A stretch of DNA of 6,299 nucleotides, from positions 1 through 6,299 of the forward strand of contig DXNX01000146.1 in the NCBI GenBank assembly GCA_019413245.1, given 5' to 3'. Below are positions 1 through 5,191 of the stretch, in pieces. The number at the start of each line of letters is the position of its first letter. Position 1 is the first letter of the stretch. The stretch comes from Oscillospiraceae bacterium (GTDB lineage Bacteria; Bacillota; Clostridia; Oscillospirales; Ruminococcaceae). Made by a program: the position numbers and the translations under genes. The notes beneath the pieces are model-generated. The model did no database searches and had not been told where the DNA came from. It saw nothing but the letters and a program-made list of their open reading frames with translations.

Positions 1-587
1 TCGGCTGCGCCGGCGGCGGCAGCAACCTGGGCGGTCTGATCTCCCCCTTCATGGGCCAGAAGCTGCGGGGCGAGCGGGATTACCGCTTCATCGCGGTGGA
101 ACCGGCCTCCTGCCCCAGCTTTACCCGGGGCCGGTTCGCCTACGATTTCTGCGATACCGGCATGGTCTGTCCCCTGGCCAAGATGTACACCCTGGGCAGC
201 AACTTCATCCCCTCGGCCAACCATGCGGGCGGGCTGCGGTACCACGGCATGAGCTCGGTGCTGTCCCAGCTGTACCACGACGGCCTGATGGAAGCGGTGG
301 CCGTGGAGCAGACCAAGGTGTTTGAGGCGGCGGAGGAGTTTGCCCGGGTGGAGGGCATCCTGCCCGCCCCGGAGAGCAGCCACGCCATCCGGGTGGCCAT
401 CGACGAAGCCCTGCGCTGCAAGGAGACCGGCGAGGAAAAGACCATCCTGTTCGGCCTGACCGGCACCGGCTACTTCGACATGGTGGCCTATGAGAAGTTC
501 CACAACAGCCTGATGACCGACACCATTCCCACCGATGCCGAGCTGGAAGCCAGCTTTGCCCGGCTGCCCAAGGTGCCGGGGCAATAA
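1..587 (+). CDS. TrpB-like (TrpB2-type) PLP-dependent tryptophan synthase beta chain, 3' part
   Basis: This is the C-terminal part of a fold-type II pyridoxal-phosphate enzyme. It is read from the codon at position 3, giving 194 residues before TAA; the start and the PLP-binding lysine lie upstream of the window. The fragment opens with CAGGGSNLGG, the glycine-rich loop that binds the PLP phosphate in tryptophan synthase beta chains. It continues with HAGGLRYHGM, which I recognise as typical of the TrpB2 (TrpB-like) branch rather than the classical TrpB1 that pairs with TrpA. The later segment ILFGLTGTGYFDM corresponds to the family's C-terminal glycine motif. TrpB family members condense indole with serine to give tryptophan; TrpB2 proteins often work without TrpA, for instance in indole salvage. 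I see no trpA downstream, and the next gene is unrelated and 288 nt away. Family assignment is confident. The physiological role is inferred, and no gene symbol is given because TrpB2 naming is inconsistent. Confidence 0.9.
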   Translation, partial: GCAGGGSNLGGLISPFMGQKLRGERDYRFIAVEPASCPSFTRGRFAYDFCDTGMVCPLAKMYTLGSNFIPSANHAGGLRYHGMSSVLSQLYHDGLMEAVAVEQTKVFEAAEEFARVEGILPAPESSHAIRVAIDEALRCKETGEEKTILFGLTGTGYFDMVAYEKFHNSLMTDTIPTDAELEASFARLPKVPGQ

Positions 588-635
588 GCCCGGCCCATTT
601 CCCTGCCATTTCCGTTCTTTCCCATCCTATACAAA

Positions 636-676
636 GGTCCCGCCCCGGTGTCCTGCACAGATGCCGGGGCGGGGCC
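636..676 (+). terminator. GC-rich hairpin after the TrpB-like gene, possible terminator
   Basis: The arms at 639-648 and 664-673 (CCCGCCCCGG / CCGGGGCGGG) are perfectly complementary. They extend outward by one G-T and two G-C pairs to a 13-bp stem with a 15-nt loop. It lies about 50 nt after the TAA of the TrpB-like gene, where a 3' end is expected. No T run follows on the + strand, so it does not meet the usual intrinsic-terminator definition. It may act as an RNA-stabilising 3' structure or a weak terminator. Confidence 0.4.
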
Positions 677-780
677 GTGTGCGGGCGGCCTGCTCACCGC
701 GGAGTCACCCCGGCGAACCGCCCAAGGAAATACCGGATTTTTTAGGTGTTCTGCGCATAGCGGCGGGACGTTTTTTCCGG

Positions 781-786
781 TATGAT
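781..786 (+). promoter_or_regulatory. TATGAT -10-like box upstream of the EEP gene
   Basis: TATGAT differs from the sigma-A -10 consensus by one base and lies in a locally A/T-rich stretch within a GC-rich spacer. There is no recognisable TTGACA-like -35 at 16-18 bp, so the promoter call is weak. If it is used, transcription would start near 792-795 and run straight into the terminator at 806-850 before reaching the EEP start codon. Confidence 0.35.
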
Positions 787-805
787 AAAGAAAAGTGTTC
801 GAGAC

Positions 806-850
806 AGAGAGAGCAGCACTCACCCGGTGGGGGTGTGCTGCTCTTTTTTT
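806..850 (+). terminator. Strong intrinsic terminator or attenuator directly before the EEP gene
   Basis: GAGCAGCAC (811-819) pairs perfectly with GTGCTGCTC (835-843), and seven T residues follow (844-850). The A/G-rich bases at 806-810 can pair with the start of the T run. This is a textbook rho-independent terminator shape. It may terminate transcripts from the TrpB-like gene 220 nt upstream. However, it ends only 14 nt before the Shine-Dalgarno of the EEP gene, leaving no room for a separate promoter, so EEP expression seems to need read-through. Confidence 0.85.
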
Positions 851-875
851 GGTATGGGAGAAACGGAGGTCCGGT

Positions 876-1985
876 ATGAACCGAACGGTCAAGCGCGTCC
901 TGGTGACGCTGGGTGTGGTGCTGGGGCTGGCAGTGCTGGCGCTGGCGGGGTATGTGGGGTATCTGCAGGTGCAGTATTACCGCATTCCCGATGAAACGGT
1001 GCTGGAGGTGGCCCGCCCGCAGGAATCCCTGCTGGCACTGGACACCCCCTACACCGCCGTGAGCTGCAATATGGGGTTCGGCGCCTACGGGCCGGACTAT
1101 TCCTTTTTCATGGACACCGGGGAGATGGCGGACGGCACCCCCACCCAGGGGCTGTACGGCCGCGCCCGGAGTAAGGAGGCGGTGCTGGCCAACACCAACA
1201 CCGCCCTGGACACCCTGCGCGCCCTGGATGCCGACCTGATGCTGCTGCAGGAGGTGGACGAGAACGCCCACCGCAGCTACCGGGTAGACCAGCGGCAGAT
1301 GACGGCGGACGCCTTTCCGGAGCACAGCCATGTGTGGGGAGAAAACTTCCACAGCGGCTTTTTGCTGTACCCCTTCAATGACCCCCACGGGGACACCACG
1401 GCGGGGCTGCAGACTTTGTCCCGCTACCGCGTTGACCAGGCGGTGCGGCGCAGCTATCCCATTGACGACAACTTCTTTATGAAATTCACCGACCTGGACC
1501 GCTGTTTCACCGTGCTGTACCTGCCGGTGGAAAACACCGACCGCCAGCTGGTGGTGGTGCACAGCCATATGTCCGCCTACGATGAGGGCGGCACCATCCG
1601 GGCGCAGCAGCTGGACCTGCTGTGCGATGTCATCGAGGCGGAGTACGAGCAGGGCAACTACGTCATTGTGGGCGGCGACTTCAACCATGCCCTGTACGGC
1701 ACCGCCCACGCCTTTGAAAGCCAGCAGGCATTCCCGGGCTGGGTGCAGACCATGGACGACGAAGACCTGCCCGACCACTTTGCCTTTGTGGCGGCAGACA
1801 ACGGCTTCACGGTGCCCACCTGCCGGGGTGCCGACATTCCTTACACCCCCGGCGTAAACTACACCACCGTGGTGGACGGGTTCCTGGTGTCCGACAATGT
1901 GCAGGCCACCGCCGAAAACATCGACACCCAGTTTGCCTTCAGCGACCACAACCCGGTGCGGCTGACCTTCTCGCTGGCGGCATAA
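876..1985 (+). CDS. Membrane-anchored endonuclease/exonuclease/phosphatase (EEP) family protein
   Basis: This 369-residue protein starts at ATG 876, six nt after GGAGG (865-869). An in-frame upstream extension to 795 is rejected because it runs through the terminator hairpin and has no ribosome binding site. Residues 1-7 are basic and residues 8-30 form one hydrophobic helix, so the protein is probably a signal-anchored enzyme facing outward. EEP superfamily motifs follow in order: SCNMGFG near residue 65 (first motif Asn), LLQEVD with the metal-binding Glu at 126, GLQTLSRY at 177-184, HSHMSAYD at 229-236, GGDFNH with Asp268 and Asn270, and a terminal SDHNPV with Asp357 and His358. All catalytic positions expected for a Mg2+-dependent phosphodiesterase are present. 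EEP members cleave DNA, RNA, phospholipid headgroups or phosphoesters, and the sequence does not show which. The gene is monocistronic, between terminators. The fold is confident and the substrate is unknown. Confidence 0.9.
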   Translation: MNRTVKRVLVTLGVVLGLAVLALAGYVGYLQVQYYRIPDETVLEVARPQESLLALDTPYTAVSCNMGFGAYGPDYSFFMDTGEMADGTPTQGLYGRARSKEAVLANTNTALDTLRALDADLMLLQEVDENAHRSYRVDQRQMTADAFPEHSHVWGENFHSGFLLYPFNDPHGDTTAGLQTLSRYRVDQAVRRSYPIDDNFFMKFTDLDRCFTVLYLPVENTDRQLVVVHSHMSAYDEGGTIRAQQLDLLCDVIEAEYEQGNYVIVGGDFNHALYGTAHAFESQQAFPGWVQTMDDEDLPDHFAFVAADNGFTVPTCRGADIPYTPGVNYTTVVDGFLVSDNVQATAENIDTQFAFSDHNPVRLTFSLAA

Positions 1986-2102
1986 AAATGTTTGCGGAAT
2001 GTTCAGGATTTTCTTCTGTTTTTCCGTATTGCAACAATTCCAAACAGCAAAGAAGCCTTGTATGAATCATCACAGGGTCCCTGCCTTTCTCCTCCTTCCT
2101 CT

Positions 2103-2141
2103 GGGCACCCGCCCGGCCATGTGCCGGGCGGGTGCCCTTTT
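2103..2141 (+). terminator. Intrinsic terminator of the EEP gene
   Basis: Perfect 15-bp inverted repeat: 2103-2117 (GGGCACCCGCCCGGC) pairs with 2123-2137 across a 5-nt loop (CATGT), and TTTT follows at 2138-2141. It lies about 117 nt after the EEP stop codon. There is no A run on the left flank, so it looks one-directional and separates the EEP gene from the operon downstream. Confidence 0.88.
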
Positions 2142-2153
2142 GCGTGTGCCCCG

Positions 2154-2185
2154 TTTTGGTTTTTGGACCATCCTTCGGACCAAAA
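2154..2185. repeat. Short inverted and direct repeats upstream of the operon promoter
   Basis: TTTTGGT (2154-2160) is the reverse complement of ACCAAAA (2179-2185), separated by 18 nt. GGACCA also occurs twice in direct orientation, at 2165-2170 and 2177-2182. The site lies about 57 nt upstream of the -35 box of the zinc-ribbon operon. It could be a regulator binding site, but repeats this short also arise by chance. Confidence 0.25.
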
Positions 2186-2241
2186 GCCTGAAATTTCGAC
2201 CACTTTATTCCTGTTTTTTGTCAAAATTCACCGAAACTGCG

Positions 2242-2270
2242 TTGCGATTCGCAGGAAAATGATGTACAAT
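2242..2270 (+). promoter_or_regulatory. Sigma-A-type promoter of the zinc-ribbon operon
   Basis: TTGCGA (2242-2247) and TACAAT (2265-2270) are separated by exactly 17 bp. Transcription is expected to start near 2277. A small inverted repeat, ACGA-gta-TCGT (2271-2281), covers the expected start point and could be an operator. The leader is then only about 25 nt to ATG 2303. The promoter lies after the terminator at 2103-2141, so the operon appears to be independently transcribed. Confidence 0.75.
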
Positions 2271-2286
2271 ACGAGTATCGTTTGCA

Positions 2287-2295
2287 AAAGGAGGT
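2287..2295 (+). promoter_or_regulatory. Ribosome binding site deciding the start of the first operon gene
   Basis: AAAGGAGGT (2287-2295) is a near-perfect Shine-Dalgarno ending 7 nt before ATG 2303. It lies inside an alternative frame beginning with TTG at 2282, and so rules out that longer start. Confidence 0.85.
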
Positions 2296-2302
2296 CTGGA
2301 AC

Positions 2303-3508
2303 ATGTATTGTCCCAATTGTGGCAAACCAAACAGTGATGCCGATCGTTTCTGCATGTATTGCGGCGCGGAACTGATCGACAACCAAAACTTCGGGGATGT
2401 ATCCCCTGCCGAACAGCTGCGCGATACGGCCCGCGCCCTGGCACACGGCGCGGGGAGCTTCTGCCGGCGGCACAAAAAGGCCGTGGCGGGGGTCGTGGCC
2501 GCGGTGGTCGTGGTGCTGATCATTGCCGGCGCCTGGGAAGCCATGTTTTCCCCCAAGAGCGTGGCCGTGACCTACTTCAAGGCCGTCATGAACGGAGATG
2601 CCTCCTCCGCGTACTCCTGCCTGGACATCGTGGCTTCGCCCTTCACCGACCAGGATGACTTCGACACCTTCTGGAGCAATTCTTTCCCGGCCCAGGACCT
2701 GTACAACTACACCGTGTCGGAAGAATCCACCGGGTCCGGCGGGGAGGACAGCATCGAGCACACCTTTGATTTCCGCTACTACCTGCGGGGCGATGATACG
2801 CCTTACAGCATGTCGGTCACGGTCATCGAAGCCCAGGGCATGGCCTCGTACAAGGTCCTGCCGGACTTTGTGGTCACCGACTATTCGGTGTCGGTGCCCC
2901 GGGGCGTCAGCGTAACCTTCGGCGGACAGACCCTGAGCGACCCCATGCAGGGCAATTTCAGCGATGTATACACCCTGCCCGCCGTGTTCACCATGCCGTA
3001 TGAGCTGGACCTGACCGGCGATCTGTTCATTCCCCTGTCCGACCTGGTGATCCCCCAGCGGGGCGAGACCTACACCTGCGATGCCATGACCATCAACGAG
3101 CAGACCGCCGACGCCCTGTTCTCCACCGCCTGCACCCAGATGGACGAGATGATCGCCTCCATCCTGACATACAGCGAATTCCCCGCCGACATTGCCCTGA
3201 CTGAGGAGAGCAGCGCCCCGGATACCTACGACCAGATGCGCTCGTACATGGTCGATCCCCAGGAGGGCACCGGCTATTACAGCATCAGCATCACCGACCA
3301 TGTGAACAAGAGCGAGACCCAGTCCACCTCTGCCAACATCACCTACACCTGTTCCATGGACCTGCCGTACAACTATACCCGCCTGTACAAGAGCTGGACC
3401 GGGGAGGTCTCTGCCTCCGACGGGTCCGACAAGACCCGTGCCGAGTTGACCTATCGTTATGAGAACGACCAGTGGAAGCTGGATTCCATGTATGTGAGCG
3501 GATTTTGA
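2303..3508 (+). CDS. Zinc-ribbon, single-pass membrane protein with large outer domain (TcaA/YvbJ-like architecture)
   Basis: This 401-residue protein starts at ATG 2303. Residues 3-20 form a zinc ribbon with two CxxC pairs (Cys3, Cys6, Cys17, Cys20). A linker to residue 58, ending in basic RRHKK, precedes one transmembrane helix at about 60-78, so the knuckle is predicted inside and residues 80-401 outside. The outer part seems to have three pieces. The first (about 84-190) opens with SVAVTYFKAVMNGDASSAY, the usual start of an NTF2-like helix. A beta-rich middle segment (about 191-260) contains the TMPYELDLTGDL stretch. A second NTF2-like segment (about 265-401) ends in ENDQWKLDSMYV. This order resembles Firmicutes TcaA/YvbJ proteins, some of which affect cell-wall metabolism and glycopeptide response. 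The resemblance is of architecture, recalled rather than aligned. It is the first gene of the operon, and the next gene follows after 16 nt. Topology is confident and function is unknown. Confidence 0.88.
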   Translation: MYCPNCGKPNSDADRFCMYCGAELIDNQNFGDVSPAEQLRDTARALAHGAGSFCRRHKKAVAGVVAAVVVVLIIAGAWEAMFSPKSVAVTYFKAVMNGDASSAYSCLDIVASPFTDQDDFDTFWSNSFPAQDLYNYTVSEESTGSGGEDSIEHTFDFRYYLRGDDTPYSMSVTVIEAQGMASYKVLPDFVVTDYSVSVPRGVSVTFGGQTLSDPMQGNFSDVYTLPAVFTMPYELDLTGDLFIPLSDLVIPQRGETYTCDAMTINEQTADALFSTACTQMDEMIASILTYSEFPADIALTEESSAPDTYDQMRSYMVDPQEGTGYYSISITDHVNKSETQSTSANITYTCSMDLPYNYTRLYKSWTGEVSASDGSDKTRAELTYRYENDQWKLDSMYVSGF

Positions 3509-3524
3509 TGGGAGGTAAGCAATC

Positions 3525-4499
3525 ATGCCTTATTGCACAAGATGCGGCAAGCCGATCGCCGAAGGGGAGCGCTGCAGCTGCCAGAAGACCGGCATCCATT
3601 TTGATATTTCGTCCGGACACGCCTTTGCCGAACAGTTTTTCGGCCTGCAGGAGAAGGTCCGTGACCCCAAAGAATGCTATGAGCGGGGTATGAAGATCAT
3701 CCCGGACAATGTCCGCCCTGACGACGGCGAAAAGCCCATCCGTCAGTACGACCTGTGCACCCTGCGTTCCCGCATCAAGTTCATGCGCGCCGAAGGCCGC
3801 CTGCAGGTCACCAACAAGCGCATCATCTTCCGGGCCAAGGGCACTTCCCTGACCGGCCCCACCATCCTGCAGCAGGAGTTTTCCATCTCGGAACTCAGCG
3901 GGTTCCAGATCAACAAGAACACCCGGTTCAGCCCGCTGGACCTGCTTCTGTCGGTGCTGCTCAGCATTTTCCTGTTCTGGTGCGGTCAGGGCATCGCCCG
4001 GGCCATGGTCGACAACAGCGCCGGGGCTTTTCTGGGCTTTGTGAGCTATGTGCTTGGCCTGGCCGGCTGCGTGCTGACCTTCCTGCTGGGCAAACACCAT
4101 CTGTCCCGGCTGAGCCTGGCGGCCCTGGTGCTGCCCCTCATGCTGGTACCGGCTGCGGCACTGATCCGCGCGCAGGGCATCGCCGCCGCCTTCGGCTCCC
4201 TGCTCACCATCCCCGCCATTTTCTGCTTTGCCCAGCTGGTGGTCAGCAACTTCCTGTTCTCCTTCAAGCCCAACCTGGATTTTGCGGTCTGCTCCAAAAT
4301 GGGCAGCGGCGTCATCCATCTGCGCTGCGAACCCGGCGGCTTTGCGGGCCTGGGCGCCATGATCAACGCCGCCTATGTGGGCTATAACGAAGTGCTGCCC
4401 GCCAAGGATACCGACCGTGCCATCAACGAGATCGGCGCCCTGCTCTCCGACATTCAGAAGCTGGGCGACTTTGCCATCGAAAAGTGGAAAGAAGACTGA
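3525..4499 (+). CDS. Zinc-ribbon, PH/GRAM-like, four-helix membrane protein
   Basis: This 324-residue protein starts at ATG 3525, nine nt after GGGAGG (3510-3515). Residues 4-19 form a short knuckle, CTRCGKPIAEGERCSC, whose second half is CxC rather than CxxC. A segment at about 70-130 contains GRLQVTNKRIIFRAKG. This is the signature beta-strand pair of bacterial PH and GRAM-type domains, which bind lipids or proteins at membranes. Hydrophobic stretches follow at about 138-158, 167-188, 195-214 and 219-245, probably four membrane helices with both ends inside. The C-terminal tail (about 246-324) ends in EIGALLSDIQKLGDFAIEKW, a conserved-looking helix I associate with Clostridia proteins of this type. 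I do not recognise a named family, and no enzyme motif is visible. The close spacing to the preceding zinc-ribbon gene suggests a shared job at the membrane. Confidence 0.85.
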   Translation: MPYCTRCGKPIAEGERCSCQKTGIHFDISSGHAFAEQFFGLQEKVRDPKECYERGMKIIPDNVRPDDGEKPIRQYDLCTLRSRIKFMRAEGRLQVTNKRIIFRAKGTSLTGPTILQQEFSISELSGFQINKNTRFSPLDLLLSVLLSIFLFWCGQGIARAMVDNSAGAFLGFVSYVLGLAGCVLTFLLGKHHLSRLSLAALVLPLMLVPAAALIRAQGIAAAFGSLLTIPAIFCFAQLVVSNFLFSFKPNLDFAVCSKMGSGVIHLRCEPGGFAGLGAMINAAYVGYNEVLPAKDTDRAINEIGALLSDIQKLGDFAIEKWKED

Positions 4500-4510
4500 A
4501 CCCATTTCCC

Positions 4511-4535
4511 GGCCGCTGCGGCGGCCCTCTCTTTT
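4511..4535 (+). terminator. Short hairpin with T-rich tail inside the operon, possible partial terminator
   Basis: GGCCGC (4511-4516) pairs with GCGGCC (4521-4526) over a TGCG loop, and a CTCTCTTTT tail follows (4527-4535). It lies in the 55-nt gap between the PH-like gene and the DUF2225-like gene, just before the latter's ribosome binding site. The stem is only 6 bp, so it would at most reduce downstream transcription or mark an RNA-processing point. Confidence 0.35.
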
Positions 4536-4554
4536 GAAAGGCGGTGCCTTCCCC

Positions 4555-5190
4555 ATGTCCCGTATTCTGGAAACCTCCGTCCGCTGCGCCGTGTGCGGGC
4601 AGAGTTCCGATCATCTCACGGCGGTCAGCCGGTATGTGCCGGACCATGGCCTGGACGGCAAGCCTGCCGGATTCGACCCGGGCCTGGCGGTGACCGAATG
4701 TCCCCACTGCCACTATATGGCGGCCGACCTGGAACGCCCGGTGGACGATGCGGTGCGCGCCTATGTGCACAGCGCGGACTTCACCCGCTGGTATGCGGCC
4801 CAGACCGACCCGATGCTGCGGCAGCTGGAAGGGGCGGCGCTTCTGGCCGCCCGGACCGACACGGCCCGTGCCGCCCGGTGGCATCTGCTGGCCGCGTGGT
4901 ACTGTGAGGACAAGGCCATGCCCGACGACGCCGACCGGAACCGCCGGCAGTATCTGGAAATGACGCTGGCTTCCGGCCGCAAGCTGACACCGGACGAAAT
5001 GCTGCCCTACCTGGACTCCCTGCGCCGGCTGGGCCGGTTTGAGGAGGGCCTGGCTCTGGCCGGGCAGCTGCAGCCCGCCTTCGCGCGGCTGTATGAGGAA
5101 CAGGACCCCCACCGCGCCGTTCTGGAGGCAGAGCAGCGGTTCCTGACCGCCCGGGACGCCGCCCCGCATATGGTCAGCGAGGTGATGTGA
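4555..5190 (+). CDS. DUF2225-like two-CxxC zinc-binding protein
   Basis: This 211-residue soluble protein starts at ATG 4555 with a moderate ribosome binding site, AAAGGCGG (4537-4544), 10 nt upstream. The same frame stays open into the end of the preceding gene, but the chosen start is the only ATG with a ribosome binding site in the gap. Two CxxC pairs, VRCAVCG (Cys11, Cys14) and ECPHCHYMA (Cys49, Cys52), are separated by a segment ending in a hydrophobic strand. This matches the layout of DUF2225, an uncharacterised Firmicutes family with a split zinc site and a helical, TPR-like C-terminal half. Residues 60-211 are rich in Ala, Leu and Arg and predicted helical, including a tetratricopeptide-like stretch around LDSLRRLGRFEEGLALAGQL. 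No signal peptide or membrane helix is seen. The stop codon lies one nt before the next ATG, so the two are probably translationally coupled. Family assignment is by motif recall, and function is unknown. Confidence 0.8.
   Translation: MSRILETSVRCAVCGQSSDHLTAVSRYVPDHGLDGKPAGFDPGLAVTECPHCHYMAADLERPVDDAVRAYVHSADFTRWYAAQTDPMLRQLEGAALLAARTDTARAARWHLLAAWYCEDKAMPDDADRNRRQYLEMTLASGRKLTPDEMLPYLDSLRRLGRFEEGLALAGQLQPAFARLYEEQDPHRAVLEAEQRFLTARDAAPHMVSEVM
5179..5185 (+). promoter_or_regulatory. Ribosome binding site of the HExxH gene, inside the DUF2225-like gene
   Basis: GAGGTGA (5179-5185) ends 6 nt before ATG 5192 and lies within the last codons of the preceding gene. The arrangement TGA-G-ATG suggests translational coupling and supports this start for the next gene. 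Confidence 0.7.
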
Positions 5191-5191
5191 G

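Larger units (their letters stand above)
588..875. other. Non-coding stretch between the TrpB-like and EEP genes
   Basis: These 288 nt hold the GC-rich hairpin (636-676), a -10-like box (781-786) and the intrinsic terminator (806-850). I see no open frame on either strand that has both a ribosome binding site and a plausible protein. The stretch from 677 to 780 has no feature I can name. Confidence 0.6.
1986..2302. other. Non-coding stretch between the EEP gene and the zinc-ribbon operon
   Basis: These 317 nt are visibly richer in A/T than the genes on either side. They contain the EEP terminator (2103-2141), the short repeats (2154-2185) and the operon promoter (2242-2270). A 25-codon frame at 1988 lacks a ribosome binding site and is not supported. 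I see no RNA gene. Confidence 0.6.

Noticed and set aside
795..875. Upstream extension of the EEP gene to an ATG/TTG-type start at 795
   Set aside because: The extra 27 codons run through the terminator hairpin, have no ribosome binding site, and would put a charged segment before an otherwise normal signal anchor starting at 876.
705..1949. Long open frame on the minus strand opposite the EEP gene
   Set aside because: Its translation is rich in Gly, Val, His and Gln with no domain logic, which is typical of the antisense frame of a GC-rich gene. The + strand frame has full EEP motifs and a ribosome binding site.
1988..2065. Small 25-codon frame after the EEP gene
   Set aside because: No Shine-Dalgarno, no conserved-looking features, and it lies in the expected 3' untranslated region.
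2228..3526. Long minus-strand open frame opposite the first zinc-ribbon gene
   Set aside because: Same antisense-shadow composition. It covers the + strand promoter and the whole gene, and shows no recognisable motif.
4375..4554. N-terminal extension of the DUF2225-like protein into the preceding gene
   Set aside because: The extra 60 residues are an out-of-frame reading of the PH-like gene, Pro/Ser/Arg-rich, with no ribosome binding site. ATG 4555 has one.
3339..4556. Long minus-strand open frame opposite the PH-like membrane protein gene
   Set aside because: Gln/Gly/Ala-rich shadow with no ribosome binding site. The + strand frame encodes a zinc knuckle and clear membrane helices.
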